A DNA stretch of 64,000 nt from Vibrio ostreicida (GCF_013074385.2 NZ_JABEYA020000001.1:248001-312000), one strand, 5' to 3'. Numbered from the stretch's first letter, positions 1-9,228 are shown. Made by a program: numbers and translations. Notes: generated by a model not told the origin, from the letters alone.

Positions 1-255
1 GACATCGCAGCGACCCTTGATGTGCTTTCTCCAATCGCTTCCTATTGGTACCCTGCTTCATTGTCGATGCCAAGAGGAGCCAAAGCGGAAGAGCTTTGCC
101 AGCACTTACCCAGCAACACTGATAAATTTTCAAGCCCAGTTGAGGCTTTTCAATCTGCGATGACAAAAGCAAATACGAAGGATGTCATTCTGATAGTCGG
201 TTCTTTTCACACAGTAGGCGCAGTGCTTGAGCACTGGCAAAAAAAAGGAGCATAA
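1..255 (+). CDS. folC: FolC C-terminus (dihydrofolate synthase / folylpolyglutamate synthase), partial
   Basis: The reading frame is open from the first base and ends at TAA 253-255, so the gene starts outside the window. The visible 84 residues match the C-terminal end of bifunctional FolC, including the conserved segment VILIVGSFHTVGAVL. FolC adds glutamate to dihydropteroate and to tetrahydrofolates in the cytoplasm. The stop codon directly abuts the ATG of dedD. The order folC-dedD-cvpA-purF is the same as in E. coli and supports the call. A GTG at 22 is only an internal codon. Confidence 0.9.
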   Translation, partial: DIAATLDVLSPIASYWYPASLSMPRGAKAEELCQHLPSNTDKFSSPVEAFQSAMTKANTKDVILIVGSFHTVGAVLEHWQKKGA

Positions 256-807
256 ATGGCGAGTAAGTTTCAGAATCGTTTGGTTGGCACCATCATGTTG
301 GTGGCAGTAGGGGTTATTGTGCTGCCCGATGTTCTCGATGGAAAGAAAACGCATTACACAGAAGATGTCGCCAGTATTCCAATAAAGCCGGATTTAGATA
401 GTGACATTGAAAGTTTTGAGGTGCTTGAGCCGGTCGACGACAGCACTAGCTTACCTGATACTCCTGTTGAAGTCGTGACTACGGAATCAGATCTTAAATC
501 GCCAGAACGTTCTGATAATCCCCCTTTACCGGTAAAAATAAAGCCAGTACCTGAGCGTAATGAGTATCAGGATAGCGCTTGGATTATCCAGTTGATGGCA
601 CTGAAAAATGCTGACAACGCCAAAAACGTGGTGAAGGATCTACAAAAACGTGGCTATCAAGCGCATGCAAAACTCGATAGAGGGTTTACTCGAGTGATCA
701 TTGGGCCTGATGTTTCAAAGAGTAAGTTAGAGCGGCAGGTTATTGAACTGGAAAAAATCACCGGTTCGAAGGGCCAAATGCTCAAGTTTAAGCCATTAAA
801 TCCATAA
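256..807 (+). CDS. dedD: DedD, SPOR-domain cell division protein
   Basis: This 183-residue protein has one N-terminal membrane anchor (about residues 8-27, hydrophobic run VGTIMLVAVGVIVLP), a long acidic/proline-rich periplasmic linker, and a C-terminal SPOR domain (about residues 108-180, starting near SAWIIQLMALKN). SPOR domains bind denuded septal glycans, and DedD of enterics helps septal peptidoglycan synthesis. The ATG follows the folC stop with no gap, so it is translationally coupled. Its stop codon overlaps the PurR box in front of cvpA. Confidence 0.93.
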   Translation: MASKFQNRLVGTIMLVAVGVIVLPDVLDGKKTHYTEDVASIPIKPDLDSDIESFEVLEPVDDSTSLPDTPVEVVTTESDLKSPERSDNPPLPVKIKPVPERNEYQDSAWIIQLMALKNADNAKNVVKDLQKRGYQAHAKLDRGFTRVIIGPDVSKSKLERQVIELEKITGSKGQMLKFKPLNP

Positions 808-821
808 GAAAACGTTTGCGT
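806..821. promoter_or_regulatory. PurR operator upstream of cvpA-purF
   Basis: The 16-mer AAGAAAACGTTTGCGT matches the PurR consensus ACGCAAACGTTTGCGT at 14 of 16 positions and keeps the central AAACGTTT. It lies between dedD and cvpA, about 50 bp before the cvpA ATG, the same place as the operator of the E. coli cvpA-purF operon. This predicts purine (hypoxanthine/guanine) repression of cvpA-purF. It overlaps the dedD stop codon. Confidence 0.8.
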
Positions 822-869
822 CAGCGTTTTTTCTGTTAAAATGCGCGCCAACTTAAGATGTAAGAGTAA

Positions 870-1358
870 ATGAATACATTAGATATTATCATTTTGAGCG
901 TGATTGGCCTTTCGGCATTGATCAGTTTGATACGTGGCTTCGCTAAGGAAGCATTGTCTTTGGTTATATGGTTTGGGGCATTTTTTATTGCCAGTCAGTA
1001 TTATACTAAATTGGCGATTTACTTCTCCAATATCCAAGATGATATGGTCCGCAATGGAGCCGCGATTGCCGTTTTGTTTGTTTCTACGCTAATTGTCGGT
1101 GCGATAGTCAATTACGTCATTGCACAATTGGTTGAGAAAACAGGCTTATCGGGAACAGATAGAATACTGGGGGTCGTTTTTGGCGGCTTAAGAGGTGTTT
1201 TAATTGTTTCTGCGGCGCTATTTTTTATGGATGCGTTTACATCGTTTCCAGACTCCGAGTGGTGGAAAGGTTCTCAATTGGTACCGGAATTTAGCCGAAT
1301 CATTGCGCCTTTCTTTGAACACTTGAAAACAACATCTAGTTTCTTATCTGGCGTGTAG
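870..1358 (+). CDS. cvpA: CvpA family membrane protein
   Basis: A 162-residue inner-membrane protein with four hydrophobic segments (about residues 4-22, 27-46, 62-85 and 103-120). It matches the CvpA/colicin V production family, which E. coli needs for colicin V export and which is linked to envelope stress tolerance; its molecular activity is unknown. The usual length is about 160 residues. It is co-transcribed with purF 38 bp downstream and sits behind a PurR box, the conserved arrangement. Confidence 0.93.
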   Translation: MNTLDIIILSVIGLSALISLIRGFAKEALSLVIWFGAFFIASQYYTKLAIYFSNIQDDMVRNGAAIAVLFVSTLIVGAIVNYVIAQLVEKTGLSGTDRILGVVFGGLRGVLIVSAALFFMDAFTSFPDSEWWKGSQLVPEFSRIIAPFFEHLKTTSSFLSGV

Positions 1359-1396
1359 TAACGCGCCAGCCATTATAGAAAATCGAGGGTTAGGAC

Positions 1397-2911
1397 ATGT
1401 GTGGTATTGTTGGAATCGTGGGCACAACGCCTGTAAACCAGTCTATTTATGACGCATTGACAGTGTTGCAGCATCGTGGTCAAGATGCCGCGGGTATTTG
1501 TACCATAGAAAGCAATCGTTTTCGTCTGAGAAAGGCGAATGGTTTGGTCAAAGATGTATTCGAAGCCAAACATATGCAGCGCCTTCAGGGCAACGTGGGT
1601 ATCGGTCATGTTCGTTATCCAACAGCAGGTAGTGCCAGTGCTTCGGAGGCTCAACCTTTCTACGTCAATTCTCCATTTGGTATTACCCTCGCACATAATG
1701 GCAACCTAACCAATGCCGCAGAAGTTCGAGAGAAGCTGTTTGAGAAAGATCGACGACACATCAATACCACGTCAGACTCTGAAGTCTTGCTCAATGTTCT
1801 CGCCCATGAGATTGATACAGTTAAAGGGAATGTGACAGCGGAAGATGTCTTTCGCGCGGTGACTAGCGTCCATAGGACAATACGTGGCGCTTATGCGGTT
1901 TCCGCTATGATTATCGGTCATGGTATGATCGCGTTTCGCGACCCAAATGGCATTCGTCCTCTTTGTCTCGGTAAACGAGAGATAGAGAGTGGTATTGAAT
2001 ATATGGTTGCCTCTGAGTCCGTGGCTTTGGATGCTGTTGGGTTCGACTTCATTCGTGATGTTGCACCGGGTGAAGCAATTTACGCTACGTTTGATGGTCA
2101 ACTGCATACTAAGCAATGTGCAGATAATCCGTCGCTGAATCCTTGTATCTTTGAGTTCGTGTACTTTTCTCGGCCAGATTCGTTTATTGATAAAATTTCG
2201 GTTTACAGTGCGCGCGTTGAAATGGGAAAAAAACTCGGAGAACGAATTAGAGATGATTACAGCCATCTGGATATCGATGTCGTTATCCCAATACCTGAAA
2301 CCTCTTGTGATATTGCATTGCAAATAGCGCAGGCGATTAATCAGCCTTATCGTCAGGGTTTTGTCAAAAATCGCTATGTCGGTCGGACATTTATCATGCC
2401 AGGCCAGCAACAGAGAAAAAAATCGGTAAGGCGCAAGCTCAATGCCATCCGTTCTGAGTTTAAAGATAAAAACGTACTTTTAGTGGATGATTCAATTGTG
2501 CGGGGTACGACGTCTGAGCAGATAATAGAAATGGCTCGTGATTCAGGTGCAAACAAGGTATTTATGGTATCAGCTGCCCCAGAGATTCGTTTTCCGAACG
2601 TATATGGTATCGATATGCCGAGTGCCAACGAGTTGATTGCGCATGGTCGCGATAATGAGGCTATCTGCCAGCAAATCGGTGCTGATGAATTGATTTACCA
2701 AACACTCGAAGATCTCGTGACGGCTGTAGGAATGGGTAATACGGCCATTTCTAAGTTTGAGGCGTCTGTGTTTAATGGTGAATATGTTACGGGTGACATT
2801 GACCAACAGTATCTGGAATTTTTAGAATCGCTACGCAGTGACGATGCACAAGTTCAACGTGGGATCCAGCAAGAACTCGCTAACCTTGAACTGCACAATG
2901 AAGAGGCTTAG
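1397..2911 (+). CDS. purF: PurF, amidophosphoribosyltransferase
   Basis: It catalyses the first step of de novo purine synthesis, glutamine + PRPP to 5-phosphoribosylamine. The 504-residue length matches E. coli PurF (505). The N-terminus MCGIVGIVG places the nucleophilic Cys directly after the initiator Met, as needed for the Ntn glutaminase domain (about 1-235). The C-terminal phosphoribosyltransferase domain carries the PRPP motif [13 protein letters not shown] near residue 360. It is the last gene of the folC-dedD-cvpA-purF block and is followed by an intrinsic terminator. Expression is expected to be PurR-repressed. Confidence 0.98.
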   Translation: MCGIVGIVGTTPVNQSIYDALTVLQHRGQDAAGICTIESNRFRLRKANGLVKDVFEAKHMQRLQGNVGIGHVRYPTAGSASASEAQPFYVNSPFGITLAHNGNLTNAAEVREKLFEKDRRHINTTSDSEVLLNVLAHEIDTVKGNVTAEDVFRAVTSVHRTIRGAYAVSAMIIGHGMIAFRDPNGIRPLCLGKREIESGIEYMVASESVALDAVGFDFIRDVAPGEAIYATFDGQLHTKQCADNPSLNPCIFEFVYFSRPDSFIDKISVYSARVEMGKKLGERIRDDYSHLDIDVVIPIPETSCDIALQIAQAINQPYRQGFVKNRYVGRTFIMPGQQQRKKSVRRKLNAIRSEFKDKNVLLVDDSIVRGTTSEQIIEMARDSGANKVFMVSAAPEIRFPNVYGIDMPSANELIAHGRDNEAICQQIGADELIYQTLEDLVTAVGMGNTAISKFEASVFNGEYVTGDIDQQYLEFLESLRSDDAQVQRGIQQELANLELHNEEA

Positions 2912-2944
2912 GAGCGGAAGCCATTTTGTATGACTTATTTGGCA

Positions 2945-2977
2945 AAGGGTTGACGCTATGACGTCAACCCTTTTTTA
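2945..2977 (+). terminator. Intrinsic terminator after purF
   Basis: An 11-bp perfect stem (AAGGGTTGACG / CGTCAACCCTT) with a 6-nt loop runs into six T residues, 33 bp after the purF stop. It separates purF from the convergent znuB gene. Confidence 0.9.
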
Positions 2978-2980
2978 TTT

Positions 2981-3766
2981 TCAGGATTTGACACGATGGA
3001 TCTGAGCAAGCATAAACATTGCTGATGCACTTATCACAACGGACGGCCCCGCAGGGGTATCGAAGTACCAGGACAAACCTAACCCCAGCAAGACGGCGAT
3101 CACGCCAATTAAAGAAGCGGTAACGGCCATCTGCTCTGGAGTGACAGAAAACCGTCGCGCTGTTGCCGCAGGGATGATCAACAATGAAGTCATAATCAGC
3201 GCGCCAACAAACTTCATACCGATAGCAATGACGAGCCCCACCATGATCATCAGAATTAGGCGCATGAGATCGACGTTGTGTCCTTCAACAGCCGCTAAAT
3301 CTTCATTGACGGTTGTCGCCAGTAGAGAACGCCAACAGCAGATAAGTACGCTTAAGACGAACACGACACCAGTATAAATATATATGAGGTCTGTGGGCGT
3401 GACCGCGAGCAGGTCACCGAATAAGTAACTCATTAAATCAATGCGCACATTATCGAGAAAACTAATCGCGACTAGGCCGAGTGACAGAGCGCTGTGGGCG
3501 AGAATTCCCAAAAGGGTGTCCGTCGCGACCAGTTGCTGTTTTTGCAGAGCAACAAGAATAAATGCCAATGCCAAGCAACATATAACGAGGGCCAGATAAA
3601 GGTTAATTTCTAATAAAAACCCCAGTGCTAACCCCATGAGAGAGGCGTGAGCCAAAGTATCACCGAAATAGGCCATTTTCCGCCACACAACAAATGACCC
3701 CAGTGGGCCGGCAATCAGAGCAATACCAAAACCGGCTAGTATAGAGGGTAATAAAAACTCAATCAT
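2981..3766 (-). CDS. znuB: ZnuB, zinc ABC transporter permease
   Basis: A 261-residue polytopic ABC-3 family permease, the same length as E. coli ZnuB, with about eight hydrophobic helices and the conserved early segment VVWRKMAYFGDTLAHASL that contacts the ATPase. I chose the ATG at 3764-3766 (protein starts MIEFLLPS). A longer open frame extends upstream, but it only reads antisense-like sequence within znuC. The start overlaps the znuC stop by 8 bp, so the two are translationally coupled. It imports Zn(II) with ZnuA and ZnuC and is expected to be Zur-repressed. Confidence 0.96.
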   Translation of the reverse strand: MIEFLLPSILAGFGIALIAGPLGSFVVWRKMAYFGDTLAHASLMGLALGFLLEINLYLALVICCLALAFILVALQKQQLVATDTLLGILAHSALSLGLVAISFLDNVRIDLMSYLFGDLLAVTPTDLIYIYTGVVFVLSVLICCWRSLLATTVNEDLAAVEGHNVDLMRLILMIMVGLVIAIGMKFVGALIMTSLLIIPAATARRFSVTPEQMAVTASLIGVIAVLLGLGLSWYFDTPAGPSVVISASAMFMLAQIHRVKS

Positions 3767-4544
3767 GATGGTGACCGTGTAAGTGGTGTGAACAATCAGA
3801 TGCTTCTCCTGAAACGGCTTCTCCGGCCAAATCATGGTGATGGTGCTGATGTTGGTGATGATAGAATGCAAGAGATTCGTGTCGAGTTTGACCAAACAAA
3901 GCGATGTAGTTAGGGTGCTTGGTAATATCGGCTGGAGCACCAGAGCAGCAGACATGATGATGTAAACATATGACGTCGTCAGTTTTGGCCATCACAAGAT
4001 GCAAATCATGAGAGACCATAAATATGGCGCAGTTAAAACGGTGTCGTAAGGTATCAATCAGTTCATAAAGATCGATTTGACCCTGTACATCGACGCCTTG
4101 TGCAGGTTCATCCAAAACGAGTAAATCTGGCCTTTGCAAGAGAGCACGAGCAAGCAATATTCTCTGATTTTCACCACCAGATAGGGCATGCATATTATTT
4201 TTTATTAAATGCTCTGCTCCAACCAGCTTCAGCGCATCCTGCAGTTCTTGTTTACTGTATTTACCCGCCAGTTGCATAAATCTTTTAACGTTTAGTGGTA
4301 GTGTGTCATTGAGCTGAAGCCTTTGCGGGACATAGCCAATTTTTAACGCTTTTTTTTGCGTGACGGTCCCAGTGAACTGTTTCTGCAGGCCAAGTAGTAC
4401 TTTAACCAAAGTGGATTTTCCTGCGCCGTTCGGGCCTATCAGTGTCGTTATTTTTCCTCTTTTGATGGAAAGGTTAATATTGTCTAGGGCTTTACGTTCA
4501 CCGAACTGAACACTCACTTGTTGAAGTTCGACCAGTGTCGACAT
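3759..4544 (-). CDS. znuC: ZnuC, zinc ABC transporter ATPase with a His-rich tail
   Basis: An ABC ATPase with Walker A GPNGAGKST (near residue 38), signature LSGGENQR and Walker B LLVLDEP. It energises Zn(II) uptake with ZnuB and ZnuA. I chose the ATG at 4542-4544 (MSTLVELQQVS), because the longest frame starts at 4586 inside the Zur box and lacks a Shine-Dalgarno sequence. The C-terminus carries an extra tail of about 38 residues with two histidine clusters (HHQHQHHHHD and HHLHGHHHD). That tail could bind or sense cytoplasmic zinc; this is inference. Confidence 0.94.
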   Translation of the reverse strand: MSTLVELQQVSVQFGERKALDNINLSIKRGKITTLIGPNGAGKSTLVKVLLGLQKQFTGTVTQKKALKIGYVPQRLQLNDTLPLNVKRFMQLAGKYSKQELQDALKLVGAEHLIKNNMHALSGGENQRILLARALLQRPDLLVLDEPAQGVDVQGQIDLYELIDTLRHRFNCAIFMVSHDLHLVMAKTDDVICLHHHVCCSGAPADITKHPNYIALFGQTRHESLAFYHHQHQHHHHDLAGEAVSGEASDCSHHLHGHHHD

Positions 4545-4566
4545 TGTGGAACTCATTTGCAAATTG

Positions 4567-4589
4567 ATATTGTTATAATGTAACATTCG
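4567..4589. promoter_or_regulatory. Zur box between znuC and znuA
   Basis: The palindromic sequence ATTGTTATAATGTAACATTC agrees closely with the gammaproteobacterial Zur consensus GAAATGTTATANTATAACATTTC: nearly all positions of the core TGTTATA-N-TRTAACA match. It lies in the divergent znuC/znuA intergenic region and would repress both directions when zinc is replete. Its position rules out the upstream-most znuC start codon. Confidence 0.82.
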
Positions 4590-4624
4590 ATCCCCTTTAA
4601 TGCCAGAGACAGTGTGACGGAATT

Positions 4625-5497
4625 ATGAAACAGCTTATCCCTTTGCTAGCTATATTTTTTATAGGTAGTGTTAACGCCAATACTATATTGACGAGTATTA
4701 GACCTATTCAAATGATTAGCTATGAGATTACTCAAGGAGTCACTGAGCCTGACGTATTACTCGATTCAAACACTTCTCCCCACGATTATGCACTCAAACC
4801 ATCAGATATAAAGCGTATTCGTAGTGCTGATTTGGTTATTTGGTTTGGCCAAGACTTAGAACCATTTTTGAGCAAGGTACTTGAAGGGCAAACCAACATT
4901 CTAACGATTAGTGAGATCGAGGGCTTAGAATTGCGGGAGTTTTCTGGGAATGAGCATGAACATGACAGTCATCATCACGGTTCACATGATCCACACTTCT
5001 GGTTAGGACAAAAGCAAAGCCTACATGTGGCTAAGGCTATTAGTCAAAAACTCAGTGAAGTGGACCCGAGCCACAAAGAAAAATATCAAAGCAATTATCA
5101 GGCTTTTGTAACTAAGGCAAATCAATCATTTCAAGAATGGCAAGAGGCTTTAGATCCTGTTAAATCGGTGGGCTATTACGTGTTCCATGATGCCTATGGG
5201 TACTTCGAGCAAGATTATGGTTTGAATCACCTTGGTCATTTTACGGTTACCCCAGATAGAAAACCAGGTGCAAAAACACTCATCCATATCCGTAAAACAT
5301 TGGCCAAAGGTGACGCCAAGTGTGTTTTCTCTGAACCTCAGTTTACGCCAGCGGTTATTGAGTCGGTGACTCGAGGCAGCAAAGCAAATATAGGAGAGCT
5401 CGATCCACTGGGCTCTCAAATATCCGTAGGCCCGAATAGTTATTTTGCTTTTCTTCAGTCGATTACAGACAGCTTTACTCACTGTTTGCGTCGTTAA
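4625..5497 (+). CDS. znuA: ZnuA, periplasmic zinc-binding protein
   Basis: A cluster A-I solute-binding protein of 290 residues. It has a signal peptide (about residues 1-18, ending SVNA), a metal-site histidine in SPHDYALKPSD, a His-rich loop near residues 112-122 (EHEHDSHHHGSHDPHFW) and a further metal histidine in YVFHDAYGYFE. It captures Zn(II) in the periplasm for ZnuBC. It is transcribed divergently from znuCB and shares their Zur box. An intrinsic terminator follows. Confidence 0.96.
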   Translation: MKQLIPLLAIFFIGSVNANTILTSIRPIQMISYEITQGVTEPDVLLDSNTSPHDYALKPSDIKRIRSADLVIWFGQDLEPFLSKVLEGQTNILTISEIEGLELREFSGNEHEHDSHHHGSHDPHFWLGQKQSLHVAKAISQKLSEVDPSHKEKYQSNYQAFVTKANQSFQEWQEALDPVKSVGYYVFHDAYGYFEQDYGLNHLGHFTVTPDRKPGAKTLIHIRKTLAKGDAKCVFSEPQFTPAVIESVTRGSKANIGELDPLGSQISVGPNSYFAFLQSITDSFTHCLRR

Positions 5498-5507
5498 TCG
5501 TGACAGG

Positions 5508-5540
5508 AAAAAAAGGAAGCGAAATGGCTTCCTTTTTTAT
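5508..5540 (+). terminator. Intrinsic terminator after znuA
   Basis: The stem AAAAGGAAGC / GCTTCCTTTT with a 6-nt loop continues into a T run, starting about 10 bp after the znuA stop. Confidence 0.88.
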
Positions 5541-5689
5541 AAATACATTATTTATGGTAAATTTTTGGAACTAACGTCTTGTTTATAATTTAAATTCCTA
5601 GATAATCGTTGATAGTCTCTGCACACCAAATACAAGCGTAGTCCAAGTATTTATTGGCTGAACGCGGACTGTCTGATTAATAGGGAATC

Positions 5690-8600
5690 GTGATGAAGAA
5701 AGCGTTTTGCTTTGTATCACTGCTGATTATCGCTCGTCTTGCCATGGCGATGGATTCCTCCGTATCCGTTTTTTATCCGCTGCCCACTCAGCTTCAGGGC
5801 AAAGCATTTGCAGCAAAATCACTCTTTCTTGGTGGCGATGGTGGAATATGGTTTCAGGACATGCAAAATCATGTTTTATTTTTTGATGGTCAGAATATTT
5901 TACCCAAGACAGGTTCTGCACTTAGCGTGGATTCTGAGCATATTGCCTTTGTCGATGGCGAATTTTGGTCGTTCTCCGGTCATCAAGTCTATCGTTCTTT
6001 GCCAAATAAAACCCGTCAACACGTTTTCAATTTAACTCCAGGTAGTGTCATCGATCGTATCGGGACATCCGAACGATTCATTTGGTTATCGGATAGAGAT
6101 AATTTCTATACCTACCATCTTGATACACATCAAATGTCCACTTACTCGTTAGTGAGTATCGATCAGCTTAGCCAGTCTTCAAACTTAGTGGTGACTGCGG
6201 CACAGTTTTTAGAGTCTCAATGGGTTCTTGGAACGAGTTCAGGGGCTTATTTTATCAATGACGGCCAGTTAGAACACCTTGTCGACGCCGGTAAACGTTC
6301 GATAGACACGCTCTACTTTTCAGAACAACGCAAAGAATTGTTGTTAGGGACTCGCCACGGGCTGGTTATTGTCAGTCTCGATAGTCTTGAAAACAGCGCA
6401 CGCGTCATGCCTGATAGTCACGTATTGAGTGTCACTGAAACATTGACGGCCTACTGGGTCGGCACGGAATCTGGCCTTATTCGCTATCCGTTTGTGAGTA
6501 AAGAGGCGGAGTATGTGTCAAAGTTTCAATCGGTTAGCAGTGCGCCGCTTGGTAAGAAAGTATATTCGCTTCTTAATGACAAACGAGGAGGTGTGTGGGT
6601 TGCGACTGAAAGAGGTGTGCACTATTTTTCGATTTTCTCACAACATTTTGAGCGCTTTTCTCCGTCTTTTGTACAGGCGATAGGACCGGAGCAAGTGGTG
6701 AAAGTCAAACGCAGGAAAAATCAAGGCGGCTACTGGATGATCACTGATAGCGGTATTTATCAGCTGCAGAGCACACCCAATATTTCACACCAGCTTTTCT
6801 ATAAAGGAAAAGTGAATGATGTCCTCGAAATGGGAGGGCTTGTATGGCTAGCCACCCAAGATGAGGTGATATGTATTGATACTCAATTTGGCAGACGTGT
6901 TGCTGAGTGCCCTCCAAATTCTATCAGAACGCTGGCGGTGGAGGCGTTCGCGGTGGATAAGTCCAACGGAATATGGGGAGTAAGTACCGACAAAATATGG
7001 CGTTATGACACAGTGGCGAATAGCCTGAGTCAATATGGCTCTCAGTGGGTGCAATCTCAGTATTTACCCGCTCAATTGACTGAAGTCTTGAACACTCAGA
7101 ATGAAGAATTAGTGATAGGTACTGAACACGGTATTTATCTTCTGCAAGAAGGGCAGGTGTCTTTTATCAATGAATCCCAATCTTTTGGTCGGGTATTAAG
7201 TATTGTTCAACTTAAAGAACGAATGCTGTGGGTAGCGGGTACTTATGGGCTGTATAAACTCGACATCAATAGCTTAGAATTAACACCATTGGCGTTGGTT
7301 GACCAACATATTGCACCGAAATGTTTGGTTAAAAACAAGACAGGTGTATGGCTGACCTCTTCGTTGGGACTCACACATTATGACCAATTCGGAAACATTA
7401 AAGCTCATTATGGTGAGCCTCTTGGCTTAATCAACAATGAGTTCAAAGTCGGGTTGTGCAGCACTGTTGTGGATAAGCCATACAGTTTGTTTTTGGGTTC
7501 ACGGAACAATTTGATAAGGGTCGATACTCACCAGTTACAGCTCGATACATCCCCTATTGTCTCTGTGATATTAAGCCAGATCTTGGTCAATCAAAACTTA
7601 CACTCATTGGCTGGTATTGATTATCAGCCCCTCAATGTTGAATTTGGCCAGACAATCTCTTTTCAGTTTGGCGTTTTACCTCAAGTGAATATTGTTTCCC
7701 TTCAATATCGATTGACCAACCGCCAGCCATGGCAATCTCTGGAGGGTATGACATTATTTATAGAACATATTGCGCCCGGTCAGCATCAACTTCAGGTGCG
7801 CTCTATCGTTGATGGTCAGGCCTCTGACACAATCAATCGATATGGCTTCACCGTCGAAGAGCCGTGGTATATTAGCACTTATGCTATTTTCGTTTACGTT
7901 ATCCTGTTAGTCGTGATGATTTTATTCGTGGTGTATTTGCGCTCAATGTTTATGTTGAAAACGAATCGTGAACTGAGGTTTCAAGTTGCTCTAAAAACCA
8001 GTCAGTTGAACCATCAAACTCGTATCTTGCTGACGAATAATACGCAACTTAGAAAGCAGTTAGAGGTTAGGCAAATTTTCTATCGACAATCTATAGAGCA
8101 GCTTAAAGCCTACTACCAGCCCCCACATGATCCTGAGGAAGTAAAAGAATCATTAAACACCATCGTATTTTCGCGGCCAGATAGATGGTTGAATCAAGGA
8201 GCAACAGAGAACCTCGATGAATATCTAATCTGTAATCTTTCCTTATTATTACGTTCGGCTCTGGACGGATGGAACGAGGAACTGGCGAACAGCAATCTTT
8301 CCATTGATGTGAGTTCTTCACCAAGACAAGACCTTTATGCCTTGTTAAAAGTCTTTAATTTGGATGTGGTATTTAATGTTTTGATCGCTAACATCCTTTG
8401 TCGCAGTCAATCAGCAACATTTCATTTAAAGTTGCAAGACCAAAAGGTCGTGTTTACCTCCGTTGACGATGGCCAAGCCATATCAGAGTTATCAGAGTTC
8501 TGGTGTGAAATTGAGGGTCTTGTCAAACAGAGTGATGGAGAGAGCCAATTAACTTATGTGGAGAACCGCAACCTTGTTCAACTTTTCTGGGCAGATGGGT

Positions 8601-9001
8601 GCCAGCTGAATGAAAAGCCAAGCCAGCCTTTGGCGGCGGTGAAGCCACTGGGAGATAAACCTAAATCAAGCTGGCTTAAAAAACTTCAACACCTAGTGGA
8701 CGAACATTATGCTGATCCTGATTTTGGTACCTCTGCCGCCGCCAGAAAAATGTTTGTCTCTGAACGAAGTTTTCAGCGCCGATTCAAATCTGCGATGCAG
8801 CGTACCTTCATGGATTATGTCACAGAAGTGCGACTTGACCACGCATGCAGGCGTTTGCTCGCGGGAGAAAAAGTCTCAGATGTTGCCTTTGAATGTGGTT
8901 TTAATGATCCCTCCTATTTTGGTCAAAGATTTAAACATCGTTTTGGCGTTTCCCCTTCTCAGTTTATCGCTGAGCAGGAAGGGGCAAGAGAGCTAACGTA
9001 G
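5690..9001 (+). CDS. Membrane-spanning AraC-family regulator with periplasmic beta-propeller
   Basis: The 1103 residues contain, in order: a signal peptide (about 1-20), WD/regulator-propeller-like repeats (about 30-640; repeated G-[IV]-W and GT-x-G-[IL] strands), a Y_Y_Y-like beta domain (about 645-725), one membrane helix (about 733-757), a coiled coil, a cytoplasmic middle part (about 800-960) and a C-terminal AraC HTH (about 1000-1095, ending near FGVSPSQF). The layout resembles hybrid two-component regulators of polysaccharide use, but I see no receiver and no phospho-acceptor histidine box. The middle part has remnants that look like a decayed HATPase: NVLIANILC as an N-box-like stretch and SVDDGQAI as a weak DxGxG. 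It is a single gene between znuA and feoABC; its targets are unknown. Confidence 0.85.
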   Translation: MMKKAFCFVSLLIIARLAMAMDSSVSVFYPLPTQLQGKAFAAKSLFLGGDGGIWFQDMQNHVLFFDGQNILPKTGSALSVDSEHIAFVDGEFWSFSGHQVYRSLPNKTRQHVFNLTPGSVIDRIGTSERFIWLSDRDNFYTYHLDTHQMSTYSLVSIDQLSQSSNLVVTAAQFLESQWVLGTSSGAYFINDGQLEHLVDAGKRSIDTLYFSEQRKELLLGTRHGLVIVSLDSLENSARVMPDSHVLSVTETLTAYWVGTESGLIRYPFVSKEAEYVSKFQSVSSAPLGKKVYSLLNDKRGGVWVATERGVHYFSIFSQHFERFSPSFVQAIGPEQVVKVKRRKNQGGYWMITDSGIYQLQSTPNISHQLFYKGKVNDVLEMGGLVWLATQDEVICIDTQFGRRVAECPPNSIRTLAVEAFAVDKSNGIWGVSTDKIWRYDTVANSLSQYGSQWVQSQYLPAQLTEVLNTQNEELVIGTEHGIYLLQEGQVSFINESQSFGRVLSIVQLKERMLWVAGTYGLYKLDINSLELTPLALVDQHIAPKCLVKNKTGVWLTSSLGLTHYDQFGNIKAHYGEPLGLINNEFKVGLCSTVVDKPYSLFLGSRNNLIRVDTHQLQLDTSPIVSVILSQILVNQNLHSLAGIDYQPLNVEFGQTISFQFGVLPQVNIVSLQYRLTNRQPWQSLEGMTLFIEHIAPGQHQLQVRSIVDGQASDTINRYGFTVEEPWYISTYAIFVYVILLVVMILFVVYLRSMFMLKTNRELRFQVALKTSQLNHQTRILLTNNTQLRKQLEVRQIFYRQSIEQLKAYYQPPHDPEEVKESLNTIVFSRPDRWLNQGATENLDEYLICNLSLLLRSALDGWNEELANSNLSIDVSSSPRQDLYALLKVFNLDVVFNVLIANILCRSQSATFHLKLQDQKVVFTSVDDGQAISELSEFWCEIEGLVKQSDGESQLTYVENRNLVQLFWADGCQLNEKPSQPLAAVKPLGDKPKSSWLKKLQHLVDEHYADPDFGTSAAARKMFVSERSFQRRFKSAMQRTFMDYVTEVRLDHACRRLLAGEKVSDVAFECGFNDPSYFGQRFKHRFGVSPSQFIAEQEGARELT

Positions 9002-9018
9002 TGGTGATGGAGAGTTAG

Positions 9019-9059
9019 GAAAAAAATCGCGGCATAACCTTTGACGGCTATACCGCGGG
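9019..9059 (-). terminator. Hairpin with T tract on the minus strand
   Basis: On the minus strand CGCGGTATA pairs with TATGCCGCG (one mismatch) across a 15-nt loop and is followed by a run of seven T. There is no annotated minus-strand gene upstream, so it either insulates the convergent side or ends an unrecognised short transcript. On the plus strand it is a hairpin without a T run just after the AraC-type gene. Confidence 0.55.
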
Positions 9060-9147
9060 CGCCAATGACACCTACGCTTGCTGCTAAAGTGGCACGGGGT
9101 GCACCACTTCTGGAATTCATTGTCTGCAAAGAAATCGCTTCTCTGGC

Positions 9148-9171
9148 CTGATTAACTATAAAGTTAATCAG
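9148..9171. repeat. Perfect inverted repeat, 10-bp arms
   Basis: CTGATTAACT and AGTTAATCAG are separated by ATAA. No T tract follows on either strand, so an operator is as likely as an RNA hairpin. No known regulator consensus was recognised. Confidence 0.5.
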
Positions 9172-9228
9172 CACTTCAACTTATAAATTTAACGCCAATA
9201 TGACATGATAAAAGCGACATTTCTGCAA

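Noticed and set aside
4545-4586. Upstream extension of znuC to 4586
   Set aside because: The start would lie inside the Zur box with no Shine-Dalgarno sequence and adds 14 residues before the conserved domain.
8959-9174. 71-codon minus-strand frame after the AraC-type regulator
   Set aside because: It overlaps the end of a confident gene, has no ribosome binding site and spans the predicted terminator hairpin; no recognised similarity.
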